Source: Chrysomallon squamiferum (lineage: Eukaryota; Mollusca; Gastropoda; Neomphalida; Peltospiridae). From it: DNA of 64,000 bases. The notes below the pieces were generated by a model. It was not told the DNA's origin, did not search any database, and worked only from the letters and a program-made list of their open reading frames with translations. The DNA lies in contig CM022668.1 of assembly GCA_012295275.1 (NCBI GenBank), positions 4,715,802 to 4,779,801 on the forward strand. The letters are read 5' to 3'. The position numbers and the translations under genes were made by a program. This document shows, piece by piece, positions 15,106-30,100 of this stretch (positions are counted from its first letter, which is position 1; each line of letters opens with the position of its first letter).

Positions 15106-16164
15106 TATTATTACAGTTATTGTCATTATTATTATTATTGTTATTATTACTACTTTTATTATTATTACTACTGTTATTGTTATTATTATTATTATTGTTA
15201 TTATAGTTATTGTTATTATTGTTACTACTGTTATTATTTACATCAGGAACATGTGAAAGTTGAAGCAATACTGACTCTAAGGAAGTTCACAGGGCTGGAA
15301 TCTGAGGAGGAGCTGATAGCTCTGATGAAGGAGAGGGGGCTTTTCACAGAGGGGGGATTAGAAATGGAACAGGTAATCTGTTTTGATGTACACAGACATA
15401 ATTATACAGGTACCAGACTAATGTGTGTCTGTATATGTGCATGTGTGTCTGTGTGTGTGTTTGTGTTAATTTATGTGTATGGGTGTACCAGGGGGTGTGT
15501 ATGTCTGTATGTATGTGTATGTTTGTGTTTTTTGTGTATATTTGTGTGATTTTGTATGTGCATGTGTCTCTGTGTGTTTGTACGAGGCTTGAATATATGT
15601 TTATATGGAAGTGTGTGTACCTGCGTGTTTGTTTCCTTACCTCTGTGTGTCTGTACATGCATGTGTTTGTGTATGTGTGTGTGTATGTGTGTATGTGTAC
15701 ATGTGTGTTTGTGTGTGTATGTTTGTGTGTACATATGTATGTTTGTACATGTATGTGTTTGTGTGTATGTACATGTGTGTGTGTATGTGTGTGTAAGTGT
15801 GTGTGTACATGTCTGTGTGTGTGTGTATGTCTGTGTTTGTGTATGTGTGAGTGTGTACATGTCTGTGTGTGTGTGTGTGTGTGTACATGTGTGTGTATGT
15901 GTGTGTGTACATGTCTGTGTGTGTACGTGTATGTGTACATGTATGTGTGTGTACATGTCTGTGTGTATGTGTGTGTGTGTGTGCATGTGTGTATGTGTGT
16001 ACATGTGTGTGTATGTGTGTGTGTGTATGTGTATGTGTCTGTGTAACACAAACAGTAATGTTTTACAGGATGAGCTGGAGAAGGTAGAGTCAATGGAGGA
16101 CAGGTTACTTCTCACAAGAGATGAGACGTCAGTGACAGTGTGCGTGTATGTGTGAGTGTGTACA

Positions 16165-16207
<43 letters not shown>

Positions 16208-17555
16208 GTGTACATGTGTGTGTGTGTGTGTGTATGTGTGTGTGTGTGTATGTGTCTGTGTAACACAAACAGTAATGTTTTACAGGATGAGCTGGAGAAG
16301 GTAGATTCAATGGAGGACAGGTTACTTCTCACAAGAGATGAGACGTCAATGACAGTGCGTGTATGTGTGAGTGTGTACATGTGTGTGTGTGTATGTGTGT
16401 GTGAGTGTGTACATGTCTGTGTGTGTGTACGTGTCTGTGTAACACAAACAGTAATGTTTTACAGGATGAGCTGGAGAAGGTAGATTCAATGGAGGACAGG
16501 TTACTTCTCACAAGAGATGAGACGTCAGTGACAGTGTGCGTGTATGTGTGAGTGTGTACATGTCTGTGTGTACGTGTGTGTGTACGTGTTTGTGTGTGTG
16601 TGAGTGTGTACATGTCTGTGTGTGTGTATGTGTCTGTGTAAACAAACAGTAATGTTTTACAGGATGAGCTGGAGAAGGTAGATTCAATGGAGGACAGGTT
16701 ACTTCTCACAAGAGATGAGACGTCAGTGACAGTGTTAAAACGTCAGGACACGTGGGTCAGCTTAGGATCTGAAGCAGAAGTTAAACTGGTTTGTTATTAT
16801 TAATGTTATAAAAACAATGCAGTTAATAACAGTTTTGTCTCACGTTTCAGTGCAGAGACTTCAATAATTAACAAAAACTGATTTTCAACATGTCGTTATG
16901 CATACACATTTTGATTCAATTCTTGAACCCTAGCAATACATGTTGTAGCTGATTTTCAGTTGCACCATAATAATGACGTTCATGTTGAAAATTGATAATT
17001 TGAATGATAAATCCATTTAGAAATTTCAAAAATAATCTTTTCATATCCATTTTATAGATCTTTTATAATCTAGCATAAATGAGAAGTAATAAAGTTCTAA
17101 AGATCACCCATGAACATTATAACAGCTCATTATATACATCTGGATGCATCTATCTTATGTTGAGTTAAAAAGATAAATTGGCTAATAATGAATGGAAATC
17201 AGTTAAAATAATAAAGTAATGAATATAGAGTATATTTTTAAAAAAAAAAAAAAAAAAAATTATGGTACTTGAACTTTTTCTCTGGATGAAATTGTAATAA
17301 ATTATTCATGTTTTTCTTTATTGTGTCCATGTGCCATACACTGACAACATTTATTGTTATACATGCTGCTGCTGCTGTTGGTGTTGTTGTTCTTCTGTTT
17401 GGTCTTCTTATTATTATCATCAGCATTATTATGCCATCATACTCAGCAACAGCATCATTATAATCATCATCATCATAGCTGCTGTTTTCATTAGCATTTT
17501 TATCATCATTAGTAGAATGTTGACTTTTTGTTTTTATTGTTATTATGATAGCTAT

Positions 17556-17596
<41 letters not shown>

Positions 17597-17686
17597 TAAT
17601 AGTAATTATTATTATTGTTATTGTAATTGTTATTATTATTGTTTTATTGTTATTATTATTATTATCATTCTTCTTCTTCTTCTTAC

Positions 17687-17741
<55 letters not shown>

Positions 17742-19039
17742 GTTATTATTGTTGTTGTTGTTATTACAGCCTGATATTACAGCATCACAGATGAAGGCAG
17801 AATCAGGTCTTGGTCGGCCACCCTCACAAACAGCTGCAGGAAGTGAGTTTTTTTTTTTTGAATCTATTATCTTGTATCTATCCAGAAGGGATTTCTAGAG
17901 GCAAAGCATCTTTTGCACAATTTCCTATCACAGAAAAGAAATCACGTAAAATTGCTGTTAATGAAACAATAATCAGATACATGAAATAGCGTTACAACGT
18001 ATAGTTACTAAGTGACAGGACAGAGATGAAGATTGTGTTTTTGCTTGCAGAGAGGATTTCTCTCGAAGGCGAGCCAGGGGAGAGAAGCAGGACTGCTGCG
18101 GTTCAGTCGAAGGAACTCGCCAAGACACGCAAAGCCAGACTTGCAGCAAGAAGAGAACGAAAGAAAGAAGAAATGTGAAAATAAATTTCATCTTTTGAGC
18201 TGTTTTTATTTTTTATTTTATTTTTTATTTTATTTTCTTATTTCTTCACTTCATATATATATTTTTTTTTTTATTTTTGTTATTTATATATATTTTTAAT
18301 CTGCCTGTATGTTTATTTGTTTAAGTATGTACGTGTGTTTAATATTTATTAACTTTTTTGTTTGTTGTTTTGTTTGTATTTTTATTTATTTGTTTATTTT
18401 ATTTTTAATTTTATTTTGTTTTATTTCTATTTTATTTTATTTTTTGTTTGTATTTTTTTTTGTTATCAGATTATTGATGTTGTAATATATGAATAATATT
18501 AAATACTCCAATTTTGTTTTAAGAGAGTTTATATAGTTAGCATCTGTTGGCTTTGGTGGAGACACCACACACACACATACAGACACACTACAAAAATGCA
18601 TGCATGCATACATATGTAGATACATAGGTGATACATATACATATGCACACATATACAAACACATCAGCATGCTCACTGACAGATACAGACACACCAACAC
18701 ACCTAAACACACATGACATAATAAAAACAAATATTTATCTTTTTGCTGTTTCTATTTGTGTTTTTCCCTCTTTCAGTGCTACACCTAGAAAACATCGCGA
18801 AGCAGTTTCTGAAGAACCCACAAAAGAAGTTCCTGTTCTTATGAGAGTTGATTCAAGGTTTGAATGTAAAATAAGTGCAGACATTGACACAGACAAAAAC
18901 CGACACACCCAGACAGACAGACAGACATATATCCCAGTGTCTTTCGGTCTGTTAATCTGTTTGATGTTGTTTTGCAGGTTTCGACAGAAGGGTACTGCTG
19001 AGCTTGGCAAAACTCCTTCTCAGCCTACTTCTCTAGGTG

Positions 19040-19079
<40 letters not shown>

Positions 19080-20533
19080 TTGTTTATTTCTTTGTTTTTT
19101 GTTTTGTTTATTTATTTATCTTTTTATTTATTTATTTATTTGTTTGTTTATTTATTTATTTATTGTTTATTTCTTTGTTTTTTGTTTTGTTTATTTATTT
19201 ATTTATCTTTTTATTTATTTATTTGTTTGTTTATTTATTTATTTATTTATTTATTTATTGCTTTATTTGTTTGTATTTTGTTTTGTTTATTTATTTATCT
19301 TTTTATTTATTTATTTGTTTATTTATTATTTTATTTATTTATTTGTTCATTTATTTATTTATTTTATTTGTTTGTTTGTTTATTGCTTTATTTATTTATT
19401 TATTGCTTTATTGCTTTATTTGTTTGTTTTGTTTATTTATTTATCTTTTTATTTATTTATTTGCTTATTTGTTTATTTATTATTTTATTTATTTATGTGT
19501 TCTGTTATTTATTTATTTTATTTGTTTATTGCTTTATTTATTTATTTAATTTATTAATTTATTAATTAATTAATTTATTTATTTATTTATTTACTGATTT
19601 ATTTCAGTGTCTTTGAAGTTAACACCCTCTGGAAAGATTAGCAGAGAAGAGTTACAACGTGCAGGTACGTTTTTTAATTAATTCATCCATCCATCCATCC
19701 ATCCATCCATCTGCCCATCCAAAGGTATTCATTTACTTATTCACATAATTATTCTTCCACATTTATTATATATTTCTTAGTTGTTACTAATTTCATTCCT
19801 TTATCAAACTGTCCTTCTGTCTGTCTGTCTGTCAGCACCTCTGGTCATACATTTACACCATCTGTTAAAGTTTATATCTTAGTGAAATAGTCTAAATATG
19901 AACCTTTATTAATAATAAAGAACAATAATAAAAGAGAACAGTAAAAAAAAAAAGGGAATAATTTAACAGAATACTTGATATTGAAATTGCTTAGGAATAA
20001 AAATATTGTAATAGTAGATCGTTTGTTTTTAACTTTTTTGTCCTGTTTGTGGGTGTGGGTGTTTTTTATGTCTGTGTGTGCAATTGAGTATGTACGTGTT
20101 TGACAAGTAATATTAACTTTATATTACTATTACTATTTATTTATTTGTTCATCTTTTTTCATGATTTAATTCACTTATTTATTAACATTTTCAATAATTT
20201 AATATTATACTTGCTTTATCTGTTTATTCATTTCTTCATTTGTTCACTTACTTATTGATTCATTTATTCATTCATATCTTTATCCATTTATTCACATTAA
20301 TATTTTCAGTGAAAACCTCAGGATTAGGAAAGGACCTTATAGATCAGATCAGAGGTTAAAATGAATTTTTAACTTTATTTTTACCTTGAGGCTTCAGAGG
20401 TCAAACTAAACTGGTGTTCTTGTAGGCTATTTCCCATAACACCCACTGTTCCTTGACCTGCTTGCTTACCAAAGGCTGTTTTATTATTTATTTATTTATT
20501 TATTTATTATATTTATTTATTTATTTATTATAT

Positions 20534-20564
<31 letters not shown>

Positions 20565-20726
20565 TTATTGTAAATATTATAGCTATTATTCTTATGTTTA
20601 TTATTAATATTATTAATTATTATTATTAACATCATCATCATTTTTATTATTGTTATTATTGTTAGAATATTGTTATTATTATTGTTATTTTCATTATTAT
20701 TACTTTCTTATTACTATTCTTCTTTA

Positions 20727-20757
<31 letters not shown>

Positions 20758-23700
20758 ATGTCTATTTATCATTTATTATTATTTTTTTTTATTGTTTGTG
20801 GGTAGGTAAATACAGAACAGTCCTTACAGCTAATGAATAAAAGTGACCTATGGAGAATTATTGGAAGGTTTCTTCTGTACTTACTGACCACTAACATTAA
20901 ACTTTTAGAAGTTTCATAAACTGTCATATTAAACAATTACTTACTGTCCCAGATAACAGTTGTTTGTTATTTACATTTCGTTATTTTAAGTCAGACTTCA
21001 CAAACACATTCTTCTAACCATCCACCCTTCATTCATCCACATATCCTTTCATCCATCCACTCATATATTTATTATCTTTTTATCTTTCATATGTGTGTGT
21101 ACGTGTGTGTGTCTGTGTGCACACAAATTCATACATGCAGAAATACATGAAAATCTGACCATACTCTAACACACACACACATATACATGCACAGCATAAG
21201 TCCTATATATAAACACAGAACTGTGTCCATGTCTGTTTGTCTGTTCACATTATGATTTGCTTACAGACAGACTGTCACCTGGAGCTAGAGCCTTGGCAGA
21301 AGAACTGGAAAGAGAAACTGGTAAAAAAAAAACCCCATTTATTCATCCAACTTTCTTCTTCTTTCCCTTCCACCATACCTTCATTCTATTTCTTTTTTTT
21401 TTTTTTGTTTCTTTTACTTTTATTTGTTTAGTTTCTGTTACTATTTAATATGAATACAGTCAGTTATTAACTAAATTTTCCCTTCTTTTGAACATTCTTT
21501 AACATATACATTTTTTTCTCTTCATTTGTTTATTTATTCATTAATCCATTCATATGATAGGTGCTTAGTTGTTTATAATGTTAGTAAAATATGTTAATCA
21601 ACTATTTAACAACTTATTCATTCATCCATTTTCTTCTATATCCATCTATTTACTTTTATAATCAGATTTAAATCAGTTATTTATACTGATTAAAAATTTA
21701 TGCTTTCATTCATTCATTCATCTGTATTTTCATTATACTTAAAACAATATTTTAAGAAGTGATTTACACTATTTAACAACATATTAATTTATTTATATAT
21801 TCATTAGATTAATAAGATTTAAATCAGCTATACCATGTTTTAGCTTTATAATTTATTTGATTTATTTTTCTAGATATTCATTGTATTAATACAATATTTA
21901 TATATTTATTCATTTATTCACTTACCTAACCATTAGATTAATATGATTTTCATAAATTGTAGCATTTTATCATTTATTTAGTTATGTACACCATTTTTAC
22001 CATTTATTCACTTGACTATTCCTAATATTAATAAGATAACTAAATTATTATTTATACATCTTTATTCATTTATTCACTTTTATATTCATAATATTAATAA
22101 CATAACTAAATTATCACTTATACCATTTTAATTATTTATTACATGCATATTCATAATACTGATATAATAAGTAAATTTTATAACTTATTCATTAATATAT
22201 TTAGCCGTATATTCATTGTATTCATAAGACATTAACACATTTTACATTTATTACATCAGTATCTGCATTAATTTATTGAACTATGCCTAAATTTATTTAT
22301 TCCTTTATTTTTATTTATTTATTTATTTTATTTTATTTTATTTATTTTTATTATTATTAATTTTTTTTGTTATGCTGTAGTATCCTTATCACCTACTGAT
22401 CTCAAAGAAAAAGCAGAATTAGTCGATGAAGGTAAAAGTCTGTTCTTTCCGTCTGTCTGTGTGTCTGTCTGCCCATCATCAAACTGTAATAAATAGCTTT
22501 TTGTTTTTAGCTTATAAACTATTCTCCATATAAATAATAATTAATTTACAAGTCTATTTATTCATTAATTTATTTATTCATTAATTGTCCACAAAAACTT
22601 CCATATCTTATCTTTCTGTTTAGCTCATTAATGTTTTCATACATTCAGTATTAAAACTGCTTATATATATATATAAATATATCATGTATTAAATTGGCTC
22701 TTTACTTTATGTTTTTAGGGGGGTTTTGTTTTATTATTATTATTATCTGTGGGATTTTTTTATGGCTTTTTTAATTATTTATTTATTTATTTATTTTTTT
22801 TGTATATATATATATATATTTTTTTTTTCAGCCAGAGAAAGGTTGTCAACTCCTGAGAAAATGAAAGGTTAAAGTTGTATACAATTTCTAACACTGACTT
22901 CATCATCACACACCCTCCACCATAACTATCTCAATACACCCTCCAACATAACTATCTCAATACACCCTCCAACATAACTATCTCAATACACCCACAAAAT
23001 TGATTAGCATCAGTACACCCAGCAACTTCATTATCATATCAAAGCCACCAACTTCATTATCATATCAAAGCCACCAACTTCATTATCATAACAAAACCAC
23101 CAGCTTCATTATCATATCAAAACCACCAACTTCATTATCATAACAAAACCACCAACTTCATTATCATAATAAACTCATCAGAATCATTATTACCATAAAT
23201 CTCAACATTATCATCAGTACATCCACTGATTTTATTATCATTACACTCATCAGTTTTATTATCATTATATACATCAGTTTTACTATCATTACACCCATCA
23301 GTTTTATTATCATTACACCCATCAGTTTTACTATCATTACACCCATCAGTTTTATTACCATTACACCCATCAGTTTTACTATCATTACACACATCAGTTT
23401 TATTATCATTACACCCATCAGTTTTACTATCATTACACACATTAGTTTTATTATCATTACACTCATCAGTTTTATTATCATTACACTCATCAGTTTTATT
23501 ATCATTACACACATCAGTTTTATTATCATTACACCCATCACACCCATCAGTTTTACTATCATTACACACATCAGTTTTATTATCATTACACCCATCAGTT
23601 TTACTATCGTTACACCCATTAGTTTTATCATTATACACATAAATTTTATTATCATTACAAACATCAGTTTTATTACCATTACACACATCAGATTTATTAC

Positions 23701-24155
23701 TATCACCAGACCTACCAACTTTATTACTATCATCATAGACCTACTAACTTAGTTATCATAAGTATTCCCATCACCCTTGTTACCATTGCATCATTCATCT
23801 GTCAGTTCTTACTAATTTATTCATTTGGTTATTTATTTAAACTTTTTTTCATATTTCATTCCGTCATTTATTAATTTTATTAATTTGTTTCTTCTTTCAT
23901 TCACTTATCCATAAATTTATCTAGCTGAAGGTGTTTTGGCTGGAGTGAAGGAAGAAAAAGGTTATATATATTTTACATCAGAACATCTGTGAATATATGT
24001 AGGTGTGTGCGTGTGTGTATGTGCATGTGTGTGTGCGCCTGCCTGCATGCGTGTGTGAATGCGTGCGTGTGCATGCATGTGTGTGTGTGTGTGCATTTAT
24101 GTATTTGTATATGTATTTAGGCAAGTAGGTATGTATGCATGTATGTATGTATGAA

Positions 24156-24190
<35 letters not shown>

Positions 24191-27100
24191 ATGTGCATGC
24201 ATGTGTATGGATGTATATATCTATACGTTTGTGTATGTGTTTATGGGTGGGTGTGTATATGTGTTATATATTACATCATACATATTTCTAGGTATGTAAG
24301 TATATATATATATATATATATAGCTATGTAAATTTGATCATATATGTGTCAGTGGATGCTTCTGTCTGTATACTGGTCCATACATACAACTGTACATCAC
24401 TGATTAATTCATTCATTCATTTACTTGCACTACTTTTGTCTGGCCCATAAACACACATGTAATTTATATTCATCCATTTATTCATATATTCTAATTCATT
24501 CATTTATTTCCCTCTCTTGTATTCATTTGTTCACTATTTAGTTTATTCCATTTGTGCCTTTGTTCATCTACTTATTCATTAATTATATTTACTTACAGAA
24601 ATTTCTGACATTTCTGAAAAGGAAAAAAAAGGTTAATTTTCTTTTTTTTTTCTTCTTTTTTTTTCATCTATCCATTCATATATCCATTTTTCTGTCTATT
24701 AGTCCATCCATCCATCCATTCATCCAACCATCCATCGATACATACATCATTTTTATTATTTATTTATTTATTTTTCATTCACTTATATTTATTTAGTCAT
24801 TTACTTACAGGAGTTTTGGATACTTCTGAAAAGGAGAGAAAAAGTTAATGTTCATCTTTTCTTTCATTTAACTATTCACACATCTGTTTTTCCATCCATC
24901 ATTCTATATTTTTAATTTTTTTTAAATATTGTTTTTTTTTTTTTTATTATATATTTTTTTCATACATAGTGTTCATCTTTTAATTTACAGGAGTTTTGGA
25001 TATTTCTGGAAAAAAGAAAGAAGGTTAAATTTTTTTATTTATTATTATTTGGTTTTTTTATCTGTTATTTGACACACCCAATATTCCATCCATCAATTCA
25101 TCTGTCTATAAATATATAACCTTTTTTTTTTTTAGTTGTTTAGTCATTTTTTTTCCATTCACTTATATTTATTTGTTCATTTACTTACAGGAATTTTGGA
25201 CACTGCTGAAAAGGAGAGAAAAGGTAAATATTCGTCTTTTTTTTTGCATTTAACTATTCATACGTCTGTTTTTCCATCCATCACTCTGTTTATCCGTAAG
25301 TACATATATCTTTTTTTTTTTTTCTTTTTTTATATATTCTTTTCATTTTTAAATAATTTTCTTTTCTTTTCTTTTTTTTTTTTTTATTTTTCATTCACTT
25401 ATAATTATTCATTTATTTATTTATTTACAGGAATTTTGGACATTTCTGAAAAGGAGAAAGAAGGTAAATATTTCTTTTTTTTTTTTTTTCTTTCATCTCT
25501 TTTTTAACAAACCTGTTTAACCATCCATCAATCCTTGTGTCTATAAATATATTATCTTTTTTATCAGTTCATTTTTTTTCATTCACTTTTAATTATTCAT
25601 TTGTTTATTTACAGGAGCTTTGGACATTTCTGAAAAGGAGAAAAAAGGTAAATTTATTTATTTTATCTTATTTTTTATATCTATTATTTAACACATCCAT
25701 TTAACCATCCATCAATACATCTGTCTATAAATATATAACCTTTTTTATTACTTGTTTATTCATTTCTTTTGTTCACTTATATTTATTCGATCATTTATTT
25801 ACAGGTGTTTTGGACATTTCTGAAAAGGAGAAAGAAGGTAAATGTTTTTATTTTTTTTTTTTTTTTATCTATTATTGAACATACCCATTTAACCATTCGT
25901 CAATCCATCTGTCTATAAATATATAGCCTTTTTTATTACTTGTTTATACTTTTTTTTTTTTAGTTCACTTATATTTATTCATTTATTTACTCTTACAGGA
26001 GTTTCAGACATTTCTGAAAAGGAGAAAGAAGGTAAATGTTTTATTTTTTATTTTATTTTTATGTAATATTTAACACACCCATTTAACCATTCATGTGTCT
26101 ATCTGTCTATAAATATATAATCTTTTTTAATACTTGTTTATTCATTTTTTTCATTCACTTATAATTATTCATTTATTTATTTATTAACAGGAGTTTTGGA
26201 CATTTCTGAAAAGGAGACAGAAGGTAATTTTTTAATTTTTTTAATCTATTATGTAACGCCCATTTAACCATTCATCAATCCATCTGTCTATAAATATACA
26301 ATCTTTTTTATTACTTGTTTATTATTTTTTATTTTTTTTGTTCACTTATATTTATTCATTTATTTATTCTTACAGGAGTTTCGGAAATTACTGAAGAGAA
26401 AGAAGGTTAATTTATTTAATTTTTTTTAAATTTATTTTTTTGTCTATCATTTAGCACATCCATTTTTCCACCCACCAATCCATCCATCCATAAACACACA
26501 CATCTTTTTTATTACTTGTTTATTTATTCTTTTATTTCTTTTGGTTCACTTACAATTATTCATTTATTTACTTACAGAAGATCTGGATAGTTCCAAAAAG
26601 AGGAAAGGTTAATCTTCTTTAATTTGTCTATCAGTTAACACCAGCATTATATCCATAATTTTTGAAAAACACACACACACACACACACACACATGCAAAC
26701 ACATACATGCATGTATATGTGTATATATACATGTACCAACACACATATACAGAGACAAATGCACACTTTTTAGTTTATTTGTTTCTTTTAATTTTTTATC
26801 TTTATTTTTTTATGCTATTATTTATATTTTGTTATTGTTATTTTATGTATTTTTTAAATTTTTTCAACTGTTGTATTTTTTCATGTGTCTGATGTGAAAT
26901 ACATCTTTCATATTTTTCACTCTCTTTTTTTTTTCTTTTTCTGCAGAAATGGAGGTGATTGTCAAAATGTCAAAACCTCGCAGAAAATCTGCAGAAGTAA
27001 GGCAAACTTCATTACTTTGCTAGTTTATATGGTCACTTAACAGTTTTAATTTAGTACTAGTTACATTTACTAGTGCCATTAGCAGCTTCACCAGTTGCTG

Positions 27101-30100
27101 TGGCAACATCCTAGTTTTGTAACAGATTTCATTAGTTACATCAGTAACTTTGCTAGTTATTGTGTGTAAAGTTAGTAATAGTGAGAGTAATTTCACTTGC
27201 AGTATTGTTAACATCTGTAATGCTTTTGTTACTACACTACTTATGGCAACAGATTTGCAAGTTGTAATAGTATCTTCAGTAGTTATACCAGTATACTTAC
27301 TAGTTTTATCAGCAGCTTCACTAGTTAACTGGTAACATCACTAGTTATATCAGTTATATCTTTAGTAGTTTTATCAACAGACTCACTAACTGTATTGTTA
27401 ACTTCACTAGTTTTATCATTAGCTTCACTATATATATACAGTTTCACTAGTTTTATTGGTAACTTAATTAGTTATGTCAGTGACTTAAATAGTTTTATTA
27501 GTAAATTCACTAGTTTTATTGATCTGTAACTTCCTTAGATTTGTAAATAACTTCACTAGAGATAGATATGTAACTTCACTAGCTCTATAAGTAATATCAC
27601 CAGCTATACATCAACATATGTCCATCAGTCTCATTCTCTGAAAGTACATGCGTGTGTGTGTGTGTCTGTCTGTCTGTCGAAGCATCAACAAGAAAACAAA
27701 CAAATAATTAATCCTGAGCTAATTATTCATCCATCTAGGTAACTAAACGTGATACCATGCATGGAAGAGATGAATATGAACTGGGAGTGAGGACACCTAG
27801 CCCCACCCTCAGCCTGGAGGGAGAGGTAGGGACAGAGGATGAGCTTGGTAGTGAAGATGACAAGGCCAAAGAGAAAAAAGCCTTGGAGAAGTTTGATCGT
27901 CTTGGCATCAAAATGTTAAAGCTGGCCATGGCTTCTGAGGCAGGACATTTACCTGTAGGTATAGGGCAGAGAGGGACACAAGTTGATTAAGTTGTAAACT
28001 GTGTGTAACCAGTGACAGACAGTTGTTGTGTAGTTTAAAGTACAGGGCAGAGAGGTTGATTAAGTTGTAAACTGTGTGTAACCAGTGACAGACAGTTGTT
28101 GTGTAGTTTAAAGTATAGGGCAGAGAGGGACACAAGTTGATTAAGTTGTAAACTGTGTGTAACCAGTGACAGACAGTTGTTGTGTAGTTTAAAGTATAGG
28201 GCAGAGAGGGACACAAGTTGATTCATTTGTAAACTGTGTGTAACCAGTGACAGACAGTTGTTGTGTAGTTTAAAGTACAGGGCAGAGAGGGACACAAGTT
28301 GATTCATTTGTAAACTGTGTGTAACCAGTGACAGACAGTTGTTGTGTAGTTTAAAGTACAGGGCAGAGAGGTTGATTAAGTTGTAAACTGTGTGTAACCA
28401 GCAACAGACAGTTCTAGTTTAAAGTACAGGGCAGAGAGGGACACAAGTTGATTGAGTTGTAAACTGTGTGTAACCAGTGACAGACAGTTGTAGTTTAAAG
28501 TACAGGGCAGAGAGGGACACAAGTTGATTGAGTTGTAAACTGTGTGTAACCAGTGACAGACCAACAAGTTGATTGAGTTGTAAAGTAACCAGTGACAGAC
28601 AGTTGTTGTGTAGTTTAAAGTACAGGGCAGAGAGGGACACAAGTTGATTAAGTTGTAAACTGTGTGTAACCAGTGACAGACAGTTGTTGTGTAGTTTAAA
28701 GTACAGGGCAGAGAGGGACACAAGTTGTGTGTAACCAGTGACAGACAGTTGTTGTGTAGTTTGTAAACAAGTTGATTAAGTTGTAAACTGTGTGTAACCA
28801 GTGACAGACAGTTGTTGTGTAGTTTAAAGTACAGGGCAGAGAGGGACACAAGTTGATTAAGTTGTAAACTGTGTGTAACCAGTGACAGACAGTTGTTGTG
28901 TAGTTTAAAGTACAGGGCAGAGAGGGACACAAGTTGATTAAGTTGTAAACTGTGTGTAACCAGTGACACAGTTGGGACACAAGTTTTAAAGTACAGGGCA
29001 ACCAGACAGGGACACAGTTGTTGATAGTTTAAAGTTGTAAACTGTGTGTAACCAGTGACAGACAGTTGTTGTGTAGTTTAAAGTACAGGGCAGAGAGGGA
29101 CACAAGTTGATTAAGTTGTAAACTGTGTGTAACCAGTGACAGACAGTTGTTGTGTAGTTTAAAGTACAGGGCAGAGAGGGACACAAGTTGATTAAGTTGT
29201 AAACTGTGTGTAACCAGTGACAGACAGTTGTTGTGTAGTTTAAAGTACAGGGCAGAGAGGGACACAAGTTGATTAAGTTGTAAACTGTGTGTAACCAGTG
29301 ACAGACAGGGTACAGGGCAGAGAGGGACAGAGTTGTAAACTGGGACACAAGTTGATTGAGTTGTAAACTGTGTGTAACCAGTGACAGACAGTTGTAGTTT
29401 AAAGTACAGGGCAGAGAGGGACACAAGTTGATTGAGTTGTAAACTGTGTGTAACCAGTGACAGACAGTTGTAGTTTAAAGTACAGGGCAGAGAGGGACAC
29501 AAGTTGATTGAGTTGTAAACTGTGTGTAACCAGTGACAGACAGTTGTAGTTTAAAGTACAGGGCAGAGAGGGACACAAGTTGATTGAGTTGTAAACTGTG
29601 TGTAACCATACCAGTGACAGACAGTTGTTGTGTAGTTTAAAGTACAGGGCAGAGAGGGACACAAGTTGATTGAGTTGTAAACTGTGTGTAACCAGTGACA
29701 GACAGTTGTTGTGTAGTTTAAAGTACAGGGCAGAGAGGGACACAAGTTGGTAAACTGTGTGTAACCAGTGACAGACAGTTGAGTTTTAGGGAGTTGTAAA
29801 CTGTGTGTAACCAGTGACAGACAGTTGTTGTGTAGTTTAAAGTACAGGGCAGGGACACAAGTTGATTAAGTTGTAAACTGGGACACAGACAAGTTGATTG
29901 TAAACTGTGTTAACCAGTGAAACTGTTTAAAAAGTACAGGGCAGAGAGGGACACAAGTTGATTGAGTTGTAAACTGTGTGTAACCAGTGACAGACAGTTG
30001 TTTGTAGTTTGTAGTTTGACAGACAGTTGTTGTGTAAAAGTACAGGGCAGAGAGGGACACAAGTTGAGTAAACTGTGTGGACAGACAGTTGAGTTTACAG

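Noticed and set aside
14691-15268. Poly-Ile/Leu/Tyr and poly-Asn readings
   Set aside because: Translation of ATT trinucleotide tracts. The same applies at 8361-8728, 17331-17774 and 46321-46480 (except the real exon from 46485).
15344-16709. Cys/Val- and Thr/His-rich readings of 80-280 codons on both strands
   Set aside because: Products of the GT repeat, which is free of stops in several frames. Only the short exon 15 copies within it are meaningful.
18969-19565. Long Phe/Ile/Tyr/Leu-rich readings suggesting membrane proteins
   Set aside because: They are translations of the TTTA/TTTG tract in an intron.
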